A stretch of 59,965 nucleotides of DNA from Acidobacteriaceae bacterium. Lineage in GTDB: Bacteria > Acidobacteriota > Terriglobia > Terriglobales > Acidobacteriaceae. The DNA is taken from NCBI GenBank assembly GCA_031296355.1, contig JARLFX010000286.1, positions 1 to 59,965 on the forward strand, read 5' to 3'. The translations under genes and the position numbers were made by a program. Within the stretch, counting starts at the first letter, position 1. Every line of letters begins with the position of its first letter. Positions 8,241-17,373 of this stretch are shown one piece after another. The notes under the pieces were generated by a model. That model ran no database searches and had not been told where the DNA came from. It saw only the letters and a list, made by a program, of their open reading frames with translations.

Positions 8241-9155
8241 AGCCGCCAGTTGCTCGAGCCACGTACTCAGACCCGATGTCTGTTTGGTGCGTTGTTGCAA
8301 GACTGCACGTGCACCTTGTATGAACAGTCTTCGCAGATACGAGTTGCCACGTTTGCTAATCCCGAGCAGCTTCTGCTTGCCGCCGGTTGAGTGCTCACGT
8401 GGAACTACCCCCATCCAGGCTGCGAACTCCCGCCCCTTGCGGAAAGCCGCTCCGTTGCCGATAGCTGCGATGAGTGCAGTCGCCGTAACAGGTCCGACGC
8501 CGGGAATCGCCACCAACCGTTGGCAGGCTTCGTTTTCATGCGCGGTCTTGTTGAGTACTGCATCGGCCTCGTCGATCCGCATCGCCATCTGATCGAGTTC
8601 CAGCTTCAACTGTGCAAGTAGCGTACGCAGTGCGCCAGATAGCTTTGCTGTGGCGTCCTCAAGGATCTCAGGCAAGGCTGCATCCACATGCCGACGTCCC
8701 TTCCGCACGGTGATGCCACGTTCGAGCAGCAGCCCGCGAATCTGGTTGATGATGGCTGTACGACGCATTACCCAGCGCTCGCGCACCCGGTGCAGGGACT
8801 GCATATCCAGTTGGTCATCGGTCTTGATCGGGACAAAGCGCATCGTCGGACGCGCTACTGCCTCAGCGATCGCTTCAGCATCGATGTAGTCGTTCTTGTT
8901 CGTCTTCACGTATGGCTTTACGTACTGGGCGGGCATCAGCCGCACGTCGTGTCCCTGCTCGCGCAGCGCCCGACCAAGAAAGTGCGCTCCGCCACAGGCT
9001 TCCATGCCAATCAATACGACGTGCAGATTCGCGGTGAACTGCAGCAGTAGCTTGCGCGATAACTTCCTGCGCACCACGACCTCGCCACGCAGATTCAGAC
9101 CAACCAGATGAAAGACTGTCTTGCCAAGATCAATGCCGATTGTGTGTAGTTCCAT
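8187..9155 (-). CDS. IS110-family transposase, 3' truncated and chimeric
   Basis: 322 residues. It begins with the family's RuvC-like DEDD domain (TIGIDLGKTVFHLVGL, then GMEACGGAHFLGRAL and the KNDYIDAEAIAEA motif). The C-terminal transposase_20 part has the helix-hairpin-helix-like IPGVGPVTATALIAAIG and the serine-containing region FAAWMGVVPREHSTGGKQKLLG. Homology ends at LEQLAAR near 8241; the last ~18 residues are encoded by the antisense of the IS3 orfB fragment, so the usual conserved C-terminal helix is lost. IS110 elements lack inverted repeats and generally insert without a duplication, which makes the exact ends hard to see. Probably inactive. Confidence 0.85.
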   Translation of the reverse strand: MELHTIGIDLGKTVFHLVGLNLRGEVVVRRKLSRKLLLQFTANLHVVLIGMEACGGAHFLGRALREQGHDVRLMPAQYVKPYVKTNKNDYIDAEAIAEAVARPTMRFVPIKTDDQLDMQSLHRVRERWVMRRTAIINQIRGLLLERGITVRKGRRHVDAALPEILEDATAKLSGALRTLLAQLKLELDQMAMRIDEADAVLNKTAHENEACQRLVAIPGVGPVTATALIAAIGNGAAFRKGREFAAWMGVVPREHSTGGKQKLLGISKRGNSYLRRLFIQGARAVLQQRTKQTSGLSTWLEQLAARSCRQMRGHPYAPRLAA

Positions 9156-9208
9156 GGACGCCTCCTCCGTTCACCCCTTATACCTCAGTTGCTGGCTGGG
9201 TAAAAGCG

Positions 9209-9307
9209 GCGGACCATCCCATTAAGCAGGCCAGTAGATAAGCAGGAAGTTGAAGGATTATCGGGGCGTATGGCGTCTGGAGCGTAGCGGAAGACGGCAT
9301 ACGCCCC
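9209..9307 (-). repeat. Hairpin-bearing repeat, copy B (inverted relative to copy A)
   Basis: Positions 9263-9307 form the same 16/13/16 hairpin as 17-61, and 9209-9262 matches, in reverse complement, the bases after copy A for about 45 positions with few differences. In the stem, the T-A pair of copy A is a C-G pair here, so both arms changed together. Copy B lies just beyond the 5' end of the IS110 transposase gene. Confidence 0.8.
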
Positions 9308-9315
9308 GGCTGGAC

Positions 9316-9458
9316 ATGCAGAACTATCCCCACTTGCCGCTGGCTCAGGTATGCACCACGCAAGCCAGCGACTACATGGCGCTGCTTGGTGGGGTGTCGG
9401 CATGAGCGAGACAACAGCACCTGTTCCCGCAGAGACGCCGCAGCTCTTAAGCGACTGA
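9316..9458 (+). other. Two tiny overlapping reading frames, remnant of unknown gene
   Basis: A 29-codon frame (9316-9405, ending LLGGVSA) overlaps by ATGA with an 18-codon frame (9402-9458). The 4-base overlap is typical of real operons, so this may be a scar of two genes deleted on both sides: the end of one and the beginning of the next. No family is recognised. Beyond it, 9503-9671 holds no gene I can support. Confidence 0.3.
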
Positions 9459-9502
9459 TATGTGACGGTCATCTGGGTCTGATATGTGACGGTCATCTGG
9501 GT
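9455..9502 (+). repeat. 24-bp perfect tandem duplication
   Basis: A 24-base unit starting CTGATATGTGACGGTC occurs twice head to tail (9455-9478 and 9479-9502) without mismatch. It sits between the hairpin repeat and the tRNA-Phe fragment. It could be a recent slippage event or a pair of binding sites. Confidence 0.85.
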
Positions 9503-9671
9503 CTCTGCTGTTCGCTCCACTAGATGAGGCGCGCTTGGTATCTCAGACGAATCAGCGATTCCTCTAGTTCCGCACCCGCCATGCTCACCCGTGATTGATG
9601 GGCTTTTGGCGTATTTCCAGGTATTACCCCAGCCATGAAGCCCTCTGAATACGAGGGTGTGCCTATCCCAG

Positions 9672-9721
9672 CGGCCCTGAAAAGGCCGGCGTCGGCGGTT
9701 CGATCCCGTCTCTGGCCACCA
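9672..9721 (+). other. 3' half of a tRNA-Phe gene (attachment-site remnant)
   Basis: It has a clear anticodon arm, CGGCC-CTGAAAA-GGCCG (9672-9688, anticodon GAA), a short variable region, a T-arm (GGCGG-TTCGATC-CCGTC, 9694-9710), an acceptor 3' strand TCTGGCC, discriminator A and encoded CCA (to 9721). The sequence from the T-arm to CCA resembles bacterial tRNA-Phe. No D-arm or GGCCAGA acceptor 5' strand lies upstream, so the gene is cut at the anticodon stem, a common crossover point for tRNA-targeting integrases. Confidence 0.8.
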
Positions 9722-9752
9722 CTTCATCATCCAAGGAAATCCAAAGGCATCT

Positions 9753-9782
9753 AAAACCCAGCATAATTGCTGGGTTTTTATG
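9753..9782. terminator. Rho-independent terminator (bidirectional)
   Basis: A 10-bp perfect stem, AAAACCCAGC / GCTGGGTTTT (9753-9762 and 9769-9778), with a 6-nt loop and flanking A and T runs. It follows the tRNA-Phe remnant and probably belonged to that gene. Read on the other strand it lies about 80 bases past the glgX stop codon and could end the pgm-glgP-glgX transcript. Confidence 0.8.
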
Positions 9783-9835
9783 GAATTCATTGTCTATTAG
9801 GGGATAATGCCATTCCTTGACATCCGGGAGCAGGT

Positions 9836-9855
9836 GGGGGCAACATTAGGGGCAA
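9836..9855 (+). other. GGGGCAA direct repeats, possible integrase arm sites
   Basis: GGGGGCAA (9836-9843) and GGGGCAA (9849-9855) are spaced 12-13 bases apart just beyond the tRNA-Phe remnant and its terminator. G-rich repeats of this type often occur between a tRNA attachment site and a tyrosine integrase gene. No integrase follows here, so the assignment is tentative. Confidence 0.35.
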
Positions 9856-9862
9856 GTGGGTA

Positions 9863-12004
9863 TCACTGAAAAGAATTTGCCCCATTATGCCTCTGAGCCA
9901 TACTGCAATCGGAACCGTACTTGTACTGCAGCATAATGATGGATCTTGGATTTACAAGATATTTGGCACCATCTACAGGTGTTCCCTTCCCGTCTGCCAC
10001 AATGTCATTGGGAGAGGGCAACGAAGTATCGACAACACGGAGCCAGCCCGCATCTGAACCGGATTCTACAGGTGGGAGTTGAAACTCCAGCGGCTTCCAA
10101 TAGGCGTTGATCGCAATGTAGCGTAGACGGCTTGATGCGAAATTGTGCATCGTGATGGCCAGCGAATGAGAGTCAGCGCCCCAGTCAGGCTTGTCCAGCT
10201 CAATACCATGCCATTCGATATGAGCGTTGCTGAGATAGTCTTCCAGCGTAATATTGCCGCGCTGACTTCCTATATCAAAATGAAGGCGAGTGCGAATCAT
10301 AATCTGCGCAAACCGCAACATTTCCGCGTTGTTAGAGCATAGATTCCAGTCAAACCAGCTCATATCGTTGTCTTGACAATAGGCGTTATTGTTGCCTTGC
10401 TGGGTGCGTCGCACTTCGTCGCCCATGAGCAGCATGGGTGTGCCGACGGAGAGCAACTGGAGCGCGAGAAGATTTTTAATCTGCCGTACACGCAGAAGCT
10501 CAATCAAAGCATCGGCTTGCGGGCCCTCAATGCCACAGTTCCAGCTGAAGTTTGTGTTTGTGCCGTCTGCGTTCAGTTCATGATTGGCCTCATTATGCTT
10601 GAGGTTGTAGGAGACGAGATCGTTCAGCGTAAAGCCGTCGTGGCATGTGACGAAGTTGATGCTCTGCCCCTCGGGCCGATCTCCTGCGTTATACAAGTCG
10701 AGACTTCCCGTAATGCGTTGCCTTAGTTTCCAGACTGTATTCCGGTCACCTTTGACAAAGCTGCGGATGTCATCTCGGAATTGACCGTTCCATTCCTTCC
10801 ACTTGTCATGACCGAAGCTGCCGACCTGATACAGGCCGCCTGCATCCCATGCTTCCGCGATGAGTTTAGTGCCCGCCAGAACCGGATCTGCATCAATGTC
10901 CCAAATGATGGGAGCGTTCACCATGGGTTCACCTGACTCGTTCCGCGAAAAGATAGATGCAAGATCAAAGCGAAAGCCGTCGACGTGCATCTCCGCGACC
11001 CAGTACCTTAAGCTGTCGAGGATTAGGTTCTTGACGATGGAGTGGTTGGCTCTGAGGGTGTTACCGGTTCCGGTAAAGTTCGCATAGAGCGCTTTATTCT
11101 TGTCGAGAATGTAGTAAAAACTATTTTCCAATCCACGGAAGCAGAGTGTCGGTCCGTGCTCATCTCCTTCGGCGGTGTGATTGAAAACTACGTCGAGAAT
11201 TACCTCGATTTCAGCACGGTGGAGTTCCTTCACCATGGTGCGAAATTCATCCAGGCAGGCCAGCGGATCGGTATCAGTACAGTAGGCCATGTGGGGAGCA
11301 AAGAATGAGACGGGACTGTATCCCCAGTAATTACTGAGTCCCAGAGGAGCGTCCTGGGCGTCGAACTGGAAGACGGGTAAGAGTTCGACTGCCGTTATAC
11401 CTAACGCTTTGAGGTATGGAATCTTCTCGATGACTCCGAGATATGTGCCACGTCTGGGAGCGGAAACACCTGACGAAGGGTGACGCGTAAAGCCAGCAAC
11501 ATGCATCTCATAGATTACTGTGCTGCGAAATGACCGATTGATTGGCTTATCGTCCTCCCAATCGAAGACGCTCAGATCGGCCACTACACTTTTCATCGAT
11601 GCCGCCGCGTTATCCCCCGGCCGGCTGGCTGCAGCCCGGCTGTAGTGCGGACCAATCGAGACCGCTTTGCCGTACGGATCAAGTAGAATTTTGTGGCAAT
11701 CAAACCGCTGTCCATTGGATGGGTCTTCCGGGCCGCTTGCACGGTATCCGTAAAGCTGTCCTGCCTTTATGCCGGGCACGAAGATGTGCCAGTAATGCGA
11801 GGTGCGATGCAGAAGCGGATCAAGTTGAATGACGCGCGACGGCTGTGCTACATCAGCATGGTCAAAGAGCACAATCTCCATCCCGGTGGCATGGCTGGAA
11901 AAGACGCTGAAGTTCGTGCCTTCCGGAATGACTGTCGGGCCAAGAGGATAGGGGTGGCTGACGCATTTCCCACTCGTGACAGAAGCGTCCATAGGCTGCT
12001 CCAT
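9863..12004 (-). CDS. glgX: Glycogen debranching enzyme GlgX (isoamylase type)
   Basis: 713 residues, normal for GlgX/TreX. An N-terminal isoamylase beta-sandwich (about residues 15-110; YPLGPTVIPEGTNFSVFS) precedes a GH13 barrel. Visible conserved regions are DVVFNHTAEG, DGFRFDLAS with the catalytic Asp, LIAEAWDAGG with the catalytic Glu, and NFVTCHDGFTLNDLVSYN. It cleaves alpha-1,6 branches left after phosphorylase action. The ATG follows the glgP stop codon with no gap, so translation is probably coupled. It is the last gene of the pgm-glgP-glgX operon. Confidence 0.95.
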   Translation of the reverse strand: MEQPMDASVTSGKCVSHPYPLGPTVIPEGTNFSVFSSHATGMEIVLFDHADVAQPSRVIQLDPLLHRTSHYWHIFVPGIKAGQLYGYRASGPEDPSNGQRFDCHKILLDPYGKAVSIGPHYSRAAASRPGDNAAASMKSVVADLSVFDWEDDKPINRSFRSTVIYEMHVAGFTRHPSSGVSAPRRGTYLGVIEKIPYLKALGITAVELLPVFQFDAQDAPLGLSNYWGYSPVSFFAPHMAYCTDTDPLACLDEFRTMVKELHRAEIEVILDVVFNHTAEGDEHGPTLCFRGLENSFYYILDKNKALYANFTGTGNTLRANHSIVKNLILDSLRYWVAEMHVDGFRFDLASIFSRNESGEPMVNAPIIWDIDADPVLAGTKLIAEAWDAGGLYQVGSFGHDKWKEWNGQFRDDIRSFVKGDRNTVWKLRQRITGSLDLYNAGDRPEGQSINFVTCHDGFTLNDLVSYNLKHNEANHELNADGTNTNFSWNCGIEGPQADALIELLRVRQIKNLLALQLLSVGTPMLLMGDEVRRTQQGNNNAYCQDNDMSWFDWNLCSNNAEMLRFAQIMIRTRLHFDIGSQRGNITLEDYLSNAHIEWHGIELDKPDWGADSHSLAITMHNFASSRLRYIAINAYWKPLEFQLPPVESGSDAGWLRVVDTSLPSPNDIVADGKGTPVDGAKYLVNPRSIIMLQYKYGSDCSMAQRHNGANSFQ

Positions 12005-14524
12005 TTAATGCTGCCACAAAATCTGCCCGGCATCGAGAGGCACAGCAACTCCCGGATGCTGGGGGACAATGCGCGGCGTGTAGTCGCTCGCGGGACGGTC
12101 TGCAGAAACCTGTGCGCGATAGATTTTCGCAGGAGAGCCATTTGCAGGGCAATCTTTGCATAGAGACATAACTGCAAGAGCGCACTTGTCTCCGGGAAAC
12201 GCATTGGCATAGAGTTCAACTTTTAAATCCTCCGGGCGCATGTCACCGAAGAATATCTGGACCCAGAAGAAATGCAAGGCATCGTGCGTTTCGACACCCA
12301 TCTCACCGAATCTCACGGAGTTCCAGTGTTGAGCAATTTGCTGTAGCCACTGGAAAAGATCGGAGCCAAGCGTGCCGTCCTTCGCTGCCCGCTCGCGATA
12401 GCTGGATGCAGCAGGTATGTAGTGGCTCTCGGTATACTCACGAATCGCACGTTCGGCAGAAAACTCCGGAGTGAGAGTGGCCATGCTCTCGCGAATACAC
12501 GCTAGCCATTTGGATGGCATGCCAACTTGCTCGCGCTCATAAAACTCCGGGATTATTCTCTGCTCCAGCGCGGAGTACAGCGCTTCGGCCTCCGTGGCGT
12601 CCCAGGCCGGATTTTCCCCATGCTCTTTGCCATCACCGAGAGCCCAGCCAACTTTAGGGGTATATGCTTCTGCCCACCAGCCATCCAGTTCCGAAATGTT
12701 CAACCCTCCGTTGACCAGAATTTTCATGCCGCTGGTTCCGCAGGCCTCCCAAGGCCGTCTCGGTGTGTTGATCCATAGATCGATGCCCTGGACTAATTCC
12801 TGCGCCAACTGCATATCGTAATCGCTGAGGAAGACAACTCTGCCGCGGACCTCGGGACGCTTGAGAAACTCATTCCACTGCTGAATGAGCGCCTGACCCG
12901 GTAGATCCTGCGGGTGCGCCTTGCCTGCGAGAATCAACTGCAGCGGACGCTGCGGATTGGTGAGGAGGCGAACCAACCGCTCCGGATCATGCAAGAGAAG
13001 ATTGGGACGCTTATAGGTGGCAAAGCGGCGCGCAAATCCAGCTGTCAGAACATCCTCACTAAAGATATTGCTTGCATCCGATGGATGACCACCCTCAGAT
13101 GCAAGTTGACGCGCGTACCGCTGTCGCATTTTGCCGATCAGGTTCTTTCGACTCTCTGTGCGCATCTGCCACAACTGTTTGTCAGTAAGCTGGCGAATGC
13201 CCTTTGCGTCTGGCGGATCGCCAAGCCAACGTTTTTTGCCGCACGCCGCAGTCCAAAGAGCATCGGCTTCAGCTGAATCCCAAGTGGGCACATGAATGCC
13301 GTTCGTGACGAAACCGATCGGAATCTCTGCCTGTGGCCATCGCGGAAAGAGGGGCTGGAAGATCTGGCGGCTAACCTGCCCGTGCAGCTTGCTGACGCCA
13401 TTCACCTGGCCGCTGCCACGTACCGCCAGATTGGCCATATTGAATCGTTCCAGCGCATCGCCTGAGTGCTCACGCCCCATCGCCAACAGATGATCCATGG
13501 GAATGGCAAGCTCATGCTGCGCGTAATGACTGAGATATAAGCGGATGAGTTGAGGATCAAAGCGGTCAAATCCGGCAGTGACCGCAGTATGTGTTGTAAA
13601 AATGTTTCCAGCGCGAGTTACAGCAAGAGCAAGATCGAAGGGTTTTGCATGATCTTCCATGTAGCAGCGCGCCCGCTCCAGTACAGCAAACGCCGCATGG
13701 CCTTCGTTGAGATGGCAAACTTCGGGCTGCAGGCCTAGTGCTCGCAGCAAGCGCCAGCCGCCGATGCCAAGAATGATCTCCTGCTTCAGCCGCATCTCGG
13801 CGTTGCCGCCGTAGAGTTCGCTGGTAATACCACGGTGAGCTGCGGAATTCGCAAAATCATTGGTATCGAGCAGATAGAGCTTCGATCTTCCGACTGATAC
13901 TTCCCAGCAGCGAAGCCAGATCATGGATTCCGGCAACTGAATCTGTAGCCGCAACCATTCACCGTCCGGCTTCCGCAATGGACGGATAGGAAGTTGGCCG
14001 GGATCGTTGACGGGATACAGTACCTGTTGACGTCCTTCTGAATCAAAATTCTGCCGGAAGTAACCCTGACCATAGAGCAGGCCCACACCAACAACCGGAA
14101 CGCCCAGATCGCTGGCTGCTTTCATCTGGTCGCCCGCGACATTGCCAAGGCCGCCTGAATAGATGGGCAAAGCTTCGGTCAACATGAACTCCATGCTGAA
14201 GTAGGCGATTAGCGAGAGAGCCGTCCCTGGATGCTTCTTCTGGAACCACGCATCGGACTGATAGGATTCCCTATTTTGATGAAGCAGAGCTTCAACCCGT
14301 TGATGGAACTCGGGTTCAGCCAAAGCAGTTCGTATTTTGTCAGCCGAAACTGTCCGCAAGATGACTAAGGGATCTTGCGTAGAGTCCCACAGAGAGCTGT
14401 CCAGACGTTTCCAGATTTCGTCTGCCGCATGGTTCCACGACCAATGCAGATTGAGCGCCAATTCAATCAGTGCATCGATTCCCTCAACTCTGGCCCAGAC
14501 GTTGATAGCTTTTGTATCGCTCAA
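12005..14524 (-). CDS. glgP: Alpha-glucan (glycogen) phosphorylase
   Basis: 839 residues, the short GlgP type with the DUF3417-like N-terminus (LALNLHWSWNHAADEIWKRL). It releases glucose-1-phosphate from glycogen. The PLP site is EACGTSGMK near residue 610; the glucan/phosphate region FNMANLAVR and the active-site segments YFSMEFML and HLNEGHAAFAVLE are clear. I take the TTG at 14524, which has GGAG six bases upstream. It sits 25 bases after pgm and abuts glgX, giving a complete path from glycogen to glucose-6-phosphate. Confidence 0.95.
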   Translation of the reverse strand: MSDTKAINVWARVEGIDALIELALNLHWSWNHAADEIWKRLDSSLWDSTQDPLVILRTVSADKIRTALAEPEFHQRVEALLHQNRESYQSDAWFQKKHPGTALSLIAYFSMEFMLTEALPIYSGGLGNVAGDQMKAASDLGVPVVGVGLLYGQGYFRQNFDSEGRQQVLYPVNDPGQLPIRPLRKPDGEWLRLQIQLPESMIWLRCWEVSVGRSKLYLLDTNDFANSAAHRGITSELYGGNAEMRLKQEIILGIGGWRLLRALGLQPEVCHLNEGHAAFAVLERARCYMEDHAKPFDLALAVTRAGNIFTTHTAVTAGFDRFDPQLIRLYLSHYAQHELAIPMDHLLAMGREHSGDALERFNMANLAVRGSGQVNGVSKLHGQVSRQIFQPLFPRWPQAEIPIGFVTNGIHVPTWDSAEADALWTAACGKKRWLGDPPDAKGIRQLTDKQLWQMRTESRKNLIGKMRQRYARQLASEGGHPSDASNIFSEDVLTAGFARRFATYKRPNLLLHDPERLVRLLTNPQRPLQLILAGKAHPQDLPGQALIQQWNEFLKRPEVRGRVVFLSDYDMQLAQELVQGIDLWINTPRRPWEACGTSGMKILVNGGLNISELDGWWAEAYTPKVGWALGDGKEHGENPAWDATEAEALYSALEQRIIPEFYEREQVGMPSKWLACIRESMATLTPEFSAERAIREYTESHYIPAASSYRERAAKDGTLGSDLFQWLQQIAQHWNSVRFGEMGVETHDALHFFWVQIFFGDMRPEDLKVELYANAFPGDKCALAVMSLCKDCPANGSPAKIYRAQVSADRPASDYTPRIVPQHPGVAVPLDAGQILWQH

Positions 14525-14549
14525 TGGATTCTCCAGAACACGCTGATAT

Positions 14550-16211
14550 CTAAGATGCGGTAGAAGCCACCGAGGTAAATAGTTTGCTTATAATGCTCTG
14601 CGCCTCTGCCTGAATCTGCTTTAGATGCACATTGTCTCTAAAGCTTTCAGCATAGATCTTGTAGATAGCCTCCGTGCCAGATGGGCGTGCAGCAAACCAG
14701 CCATTTTCTGCAATAACCTTAACGCCTCCGATAGCATTTCCGTCTCCAGGTGCGCTGGTGAGCACTTTCAAAACCTTCTCACCGGCCAGAACGGAGACAT
14801 CGATGCTTTGATTTGTGATGCCGCTAAGCGCTGTCTTTTGTGCCTCGGTTGCAGGTGCATCTATCCGGCTATAAAGCGGATCACCGAGCGTCTTTGTGAG
14901 TTCGAAGTAGGCCTGTCCGGGATTGTTCCTGGTTTTTGCTGTGATCTCTGCTGCCAGCAACGCGGCGATGATGCCGTCCTTGTCCGTGGTCCATACACTG
15001 CCATCATGCCGCAGAAAGGATGAACCCGCGCTCTCTTCACCGGCAAATCCCAGACTACCGTGCAATAAACCATCCACAAAATACTTGAAGCCTACGGGAA
15101 CTTCGTAAAGCTTCCTGCCAAGCTTTGCGGTGACCCGGTCGATCATGCTGCTGCTGACCACGGTCTTGCCAACCGCCGTGTTCTTGACCCACAGAGGCCG
15201 ATTGGCAAACAGATAGCTGATACAAACTGCCAGATAATGATTCGGCTGTAATAAACCACTGATCTCCGTCACAATTCCGTGGCGATCATGATCCGTATCG
15301 CAGGCAAAGGCAATATTGAAATCATTCTTCATGGCGATGAGCGATTGCATGGCATATGGCGATGAGGGATCCATGCGGATCTTTCCATCCCAATCGAGAG
15401 TCATGAAACGAAAGGTTGGATCAACAACATCATTAACCACTTTGAGATTCAAGCCATAACGTTTGGCTATGGGCTCCCAGTAGTGCACGCCGGCTCCGCC
15501 CAGCGGATTCACCCCGATATGTATGCCAGAGTCGCGAATGACATCCATATCAACGACATGGTGAAGGTCTTCCACGTAGGGGGTGAGGTAGTTGTGCTTG
15601 TGTGTGGTGGAACACTTCAGAGCCTTCTCGAATGGCATACGTTTGACGCCGTTGAGCTGGGCTGCCATAAGACCATTGGCCGTCGCTTCAATCCAGGATG
15701 TAATTTTCTCTTCAGCTGGCCCGCCATGAGCAGGGTTGTATTTGAATCCGCCCGAATCGGGTGGATTGTGCGATGGCGTAATCACAATACCGTCGCTTAG
15801 GCCGATATTGCGGCCATGATTGTAGGTGAGGATGGCGTGTGAGATGACGGGTGTAGGTGTGTACTCATCCTTTTCAGCCAGCATGACGTGGACACCGCTC
15901 GCAGCCAGAACCTCCAGAGCACTCTGCATGGCCGGTTGCGAGAGCGCGTGTGTATCGATGCCAAGGAAGAGCGGGCCGTCGATCTTATGCTGGCGCCGAT
16001 AGAGGCAGATAGCCTGCGTGATGGCCAGGATGTGCCACTCATTGAAAGTCTTCGTGAAAGAGGAACCGCGATGTCCCGACGTGCCGAAGATCACGCGCTG
16101 CGCGAAAATCTCAGGATCGGGCCGCTCCTCGTAGTAAGCAGCGATCAGCTTCGGCACATCGACGAGATCGCTGGGAATCGCCAGTTGACCGGCTCTGGGA
16201 TCGATCTTCAT
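14550..16211 (-). CDS. pgm: Phosphoglucomutase (alpha-D-glucose phosphate-specific)
   Basis: 553 residues. The catalytic phosphoserine loop TPSHNPP is at about residues 145-151 (Ser147), the metal-binding loop CDTDHDRHG at about 304-312, a sugar-binding GEESAG segment near 400 and the phosphate-binding RPSGTEAIYKIY near the C-terminus. It converts the glucose-1-phosphate made by GlgP to glucose-6-phosphate, which would feed Zwf encoded at 27045. First gene of the minus-strand glycogen operon; the ribosome site is weak. The 262 bases to atpG (16212-16473) contain no recognised feature. Confidence 0.95.
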   Translation of the reverse strand: MKIDPRAGQLAIPSDLVDVPKLIAAYYEERPDPEIFAQRVIFGTSGHRGSSFTKTFNEWHILAITQAICLYRRQHKIDGPLFLGIDTHALSQPAMQSALEVLAASGVHVMLAEKDEYTPTPVISHAILTYNHGRNIGLSDGIVITPSHNPPDSGGFKYNPAHGGPAEEKITSWIEATANGLMAAQLNGVKRMPFEKALKCSTTHKHNYLTPYVEDLHHVVDMDVIRDSGIHIGVNPLGGAGVHYWEPIAKRYGLNLKVVNDVVDPTFRFMTLDWDGKIRMDPSSPYAMQSLIAMKNDFNIAFACDTDHDRHGIVTEISGLLQPNHYLAVCISYLFANRPLWVKNTAVGKTVVSSSMIDRVTAKLGRKLYEVPVGFKYFVDGLLHGSLGFAGEESAGSSFLRHDGSVWTTDKDGIIAALLAAEITAKTRNNPGQAYFELTKTLGDPLYSRIDAPATEAQKTALSGITNQSIDVSVLAGEKVLKVLTSAPGDGNAIGGVKVIAENGWFAARPSGTEAIYKIYAESFRDNVHLKQIQAEAQSIISKLFTSVASTAS

Positions 16212-16473
16212 AGAACGACTCGCTTCATGGACCGATGACCTGGTTGGTCCGGCCCTTTGGATAAGACATCTTTAGATCCATCAGCACCTCCATTACAAAC
16301 CTGGAGACAATCAGAAACGCTCTAAATCAGTATCAACTCGGATCTATCCGAAATCTGAGCAGTTGTGCTCAATTCAGGCTAGAGGAAGTGCCGCAAAAAA
16401 TTGTTCAAGAAAGCTCACGAGGCACCAACTGGAAGCATGAATATAATTACCGCGAGCTTTAGTTACCGCTGCA

Positions 16474-17373
16474 TTAGTCTGACCGTCGGGCACTGGTCAA
16501 GGCCTCGTAACCCGATATGACATCAAAGAGTTCTTCGTCAATTGATTCCTGACGAATGCGATGCAATTTCAGGGTCAAGTGTTCCATGATCCCGTCAATA
16601 TTCTTCTCCGCTCTCTGCATCGCAGCCAGACGACTGGCATTTTCGCTGGCAAGCGACTCTGCGCACGCCTGAAACAGCAGGACAAACAGGTATTCGCGTA
16701 TGAATGCGCGTAATGGCGACTCGGTTCCCTGGATGACTTCAGGAGGGAGTTTTGTTGGCCACGGAGCAGCGACAAGCTGCTTCTGCCATGCGAGATCCAA
16801 CGGCAGCAAGCGCTTAGCGATGGGTTCGTAGAGTGATCCTGATGTGGGGTGGTTGTGGAATAAATATACCTCCGCGACATCTCCGCGCTCCCGCGTTGCC
16901 TCGACATCGATCAAAATCTGTCCGACGAGGCCAGTAATGGCGTTGACCGAGTCTGGCACAGGCAATATCCCGGCAGTCGGCAGGCCGGTATCTGCCAGAA
17001 GGGTGTGGATGCGCGCCCCAAGAGGCCATATCTTTGTGATCGTGCCGGGCTTAGCTTTGAGTGTTTTGACGGCATATTCCACAACCACCTCATTGAACCT
17101 TCCAACGAGACCCTGATCCGAACCAAAGACAATTGCGCCGATGCCGTGCTTCTGTTGTGATCCTATTGCTGCCGTGTCGTAGTCGGTTCCGGCTTGACGA
17201 AGGCATGCTGTCAAGGCAAGTTCCACAGTGGCTGCATATTCATCGAGTGAGTGAACTGCTTTTTGATACTGTCCAATGCTGGCTGCGGCAAGCGCCTTCA
17301 TTGAACGAACGACAGCTTCCAGATCGGTTGCTTCGGAGATCTTCCGTGTCAGGCTTTCGATGGTTCCACTCAT
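16474..17373 (-). CDS. atpG: N-type F1Fo ATPase gamma subunit
   Basis: 299 residues. The central stalk subunit: N-terminal helix ([24 protein letters not shown]) and C-terminal helix ([16 protein letters not shown]) form the coiled shaft, with a Rossmann-like middle. It is rather divergent from housekeeping gamma subunits, as in other N-ATPases, where atpG is the last gene. The ATG overlaps the atpA stop codon by four bases. It couples rotation of the c ring with catalysis in the alpha/beta head. Confidence 0.9.
   Translation of the reverse strand: MSGTIESLTRKISEATDLEAVVRSMKALAAASIGQYQKAVHSLDEYAATVELALTACLRQAGTDYDTAAIGSQQKHGIGAIVFGSDQGLVGRFNEVVVEYAVKTLKAKPGTITKIWPLGARIHTLLADTGLPTAGILPVPDSVNAITGLVGQILIDVEATRERGDVAEVYLFHNHPTSGSLYEPIAKRLLPLDLAWQKQLVAAPWPTKLPPEVIQGTESPLRAFIREYLFVLLFQACAESLASENASRLAAMQRAEKNIDGIMEHLTLKLHRIRQESIDEELFDVISGYEALTSARRSD

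Noticed and set aside
7785..8390. 201-residue frame across the IS3 region
   Set aside because: Arg/Ser-rich shadow of orfA in another frame that runs antisense into IS110.
9185..9790. 201-residue minus-strand frame over the repeats and the tRNA-Phe remnant
   Set aside because: It runs through a hairpin repeat, a tandem repeat and a tRNA fragment. The ETGSNRRRRPF-like text is again antisense tRNA, so it is not a gene.
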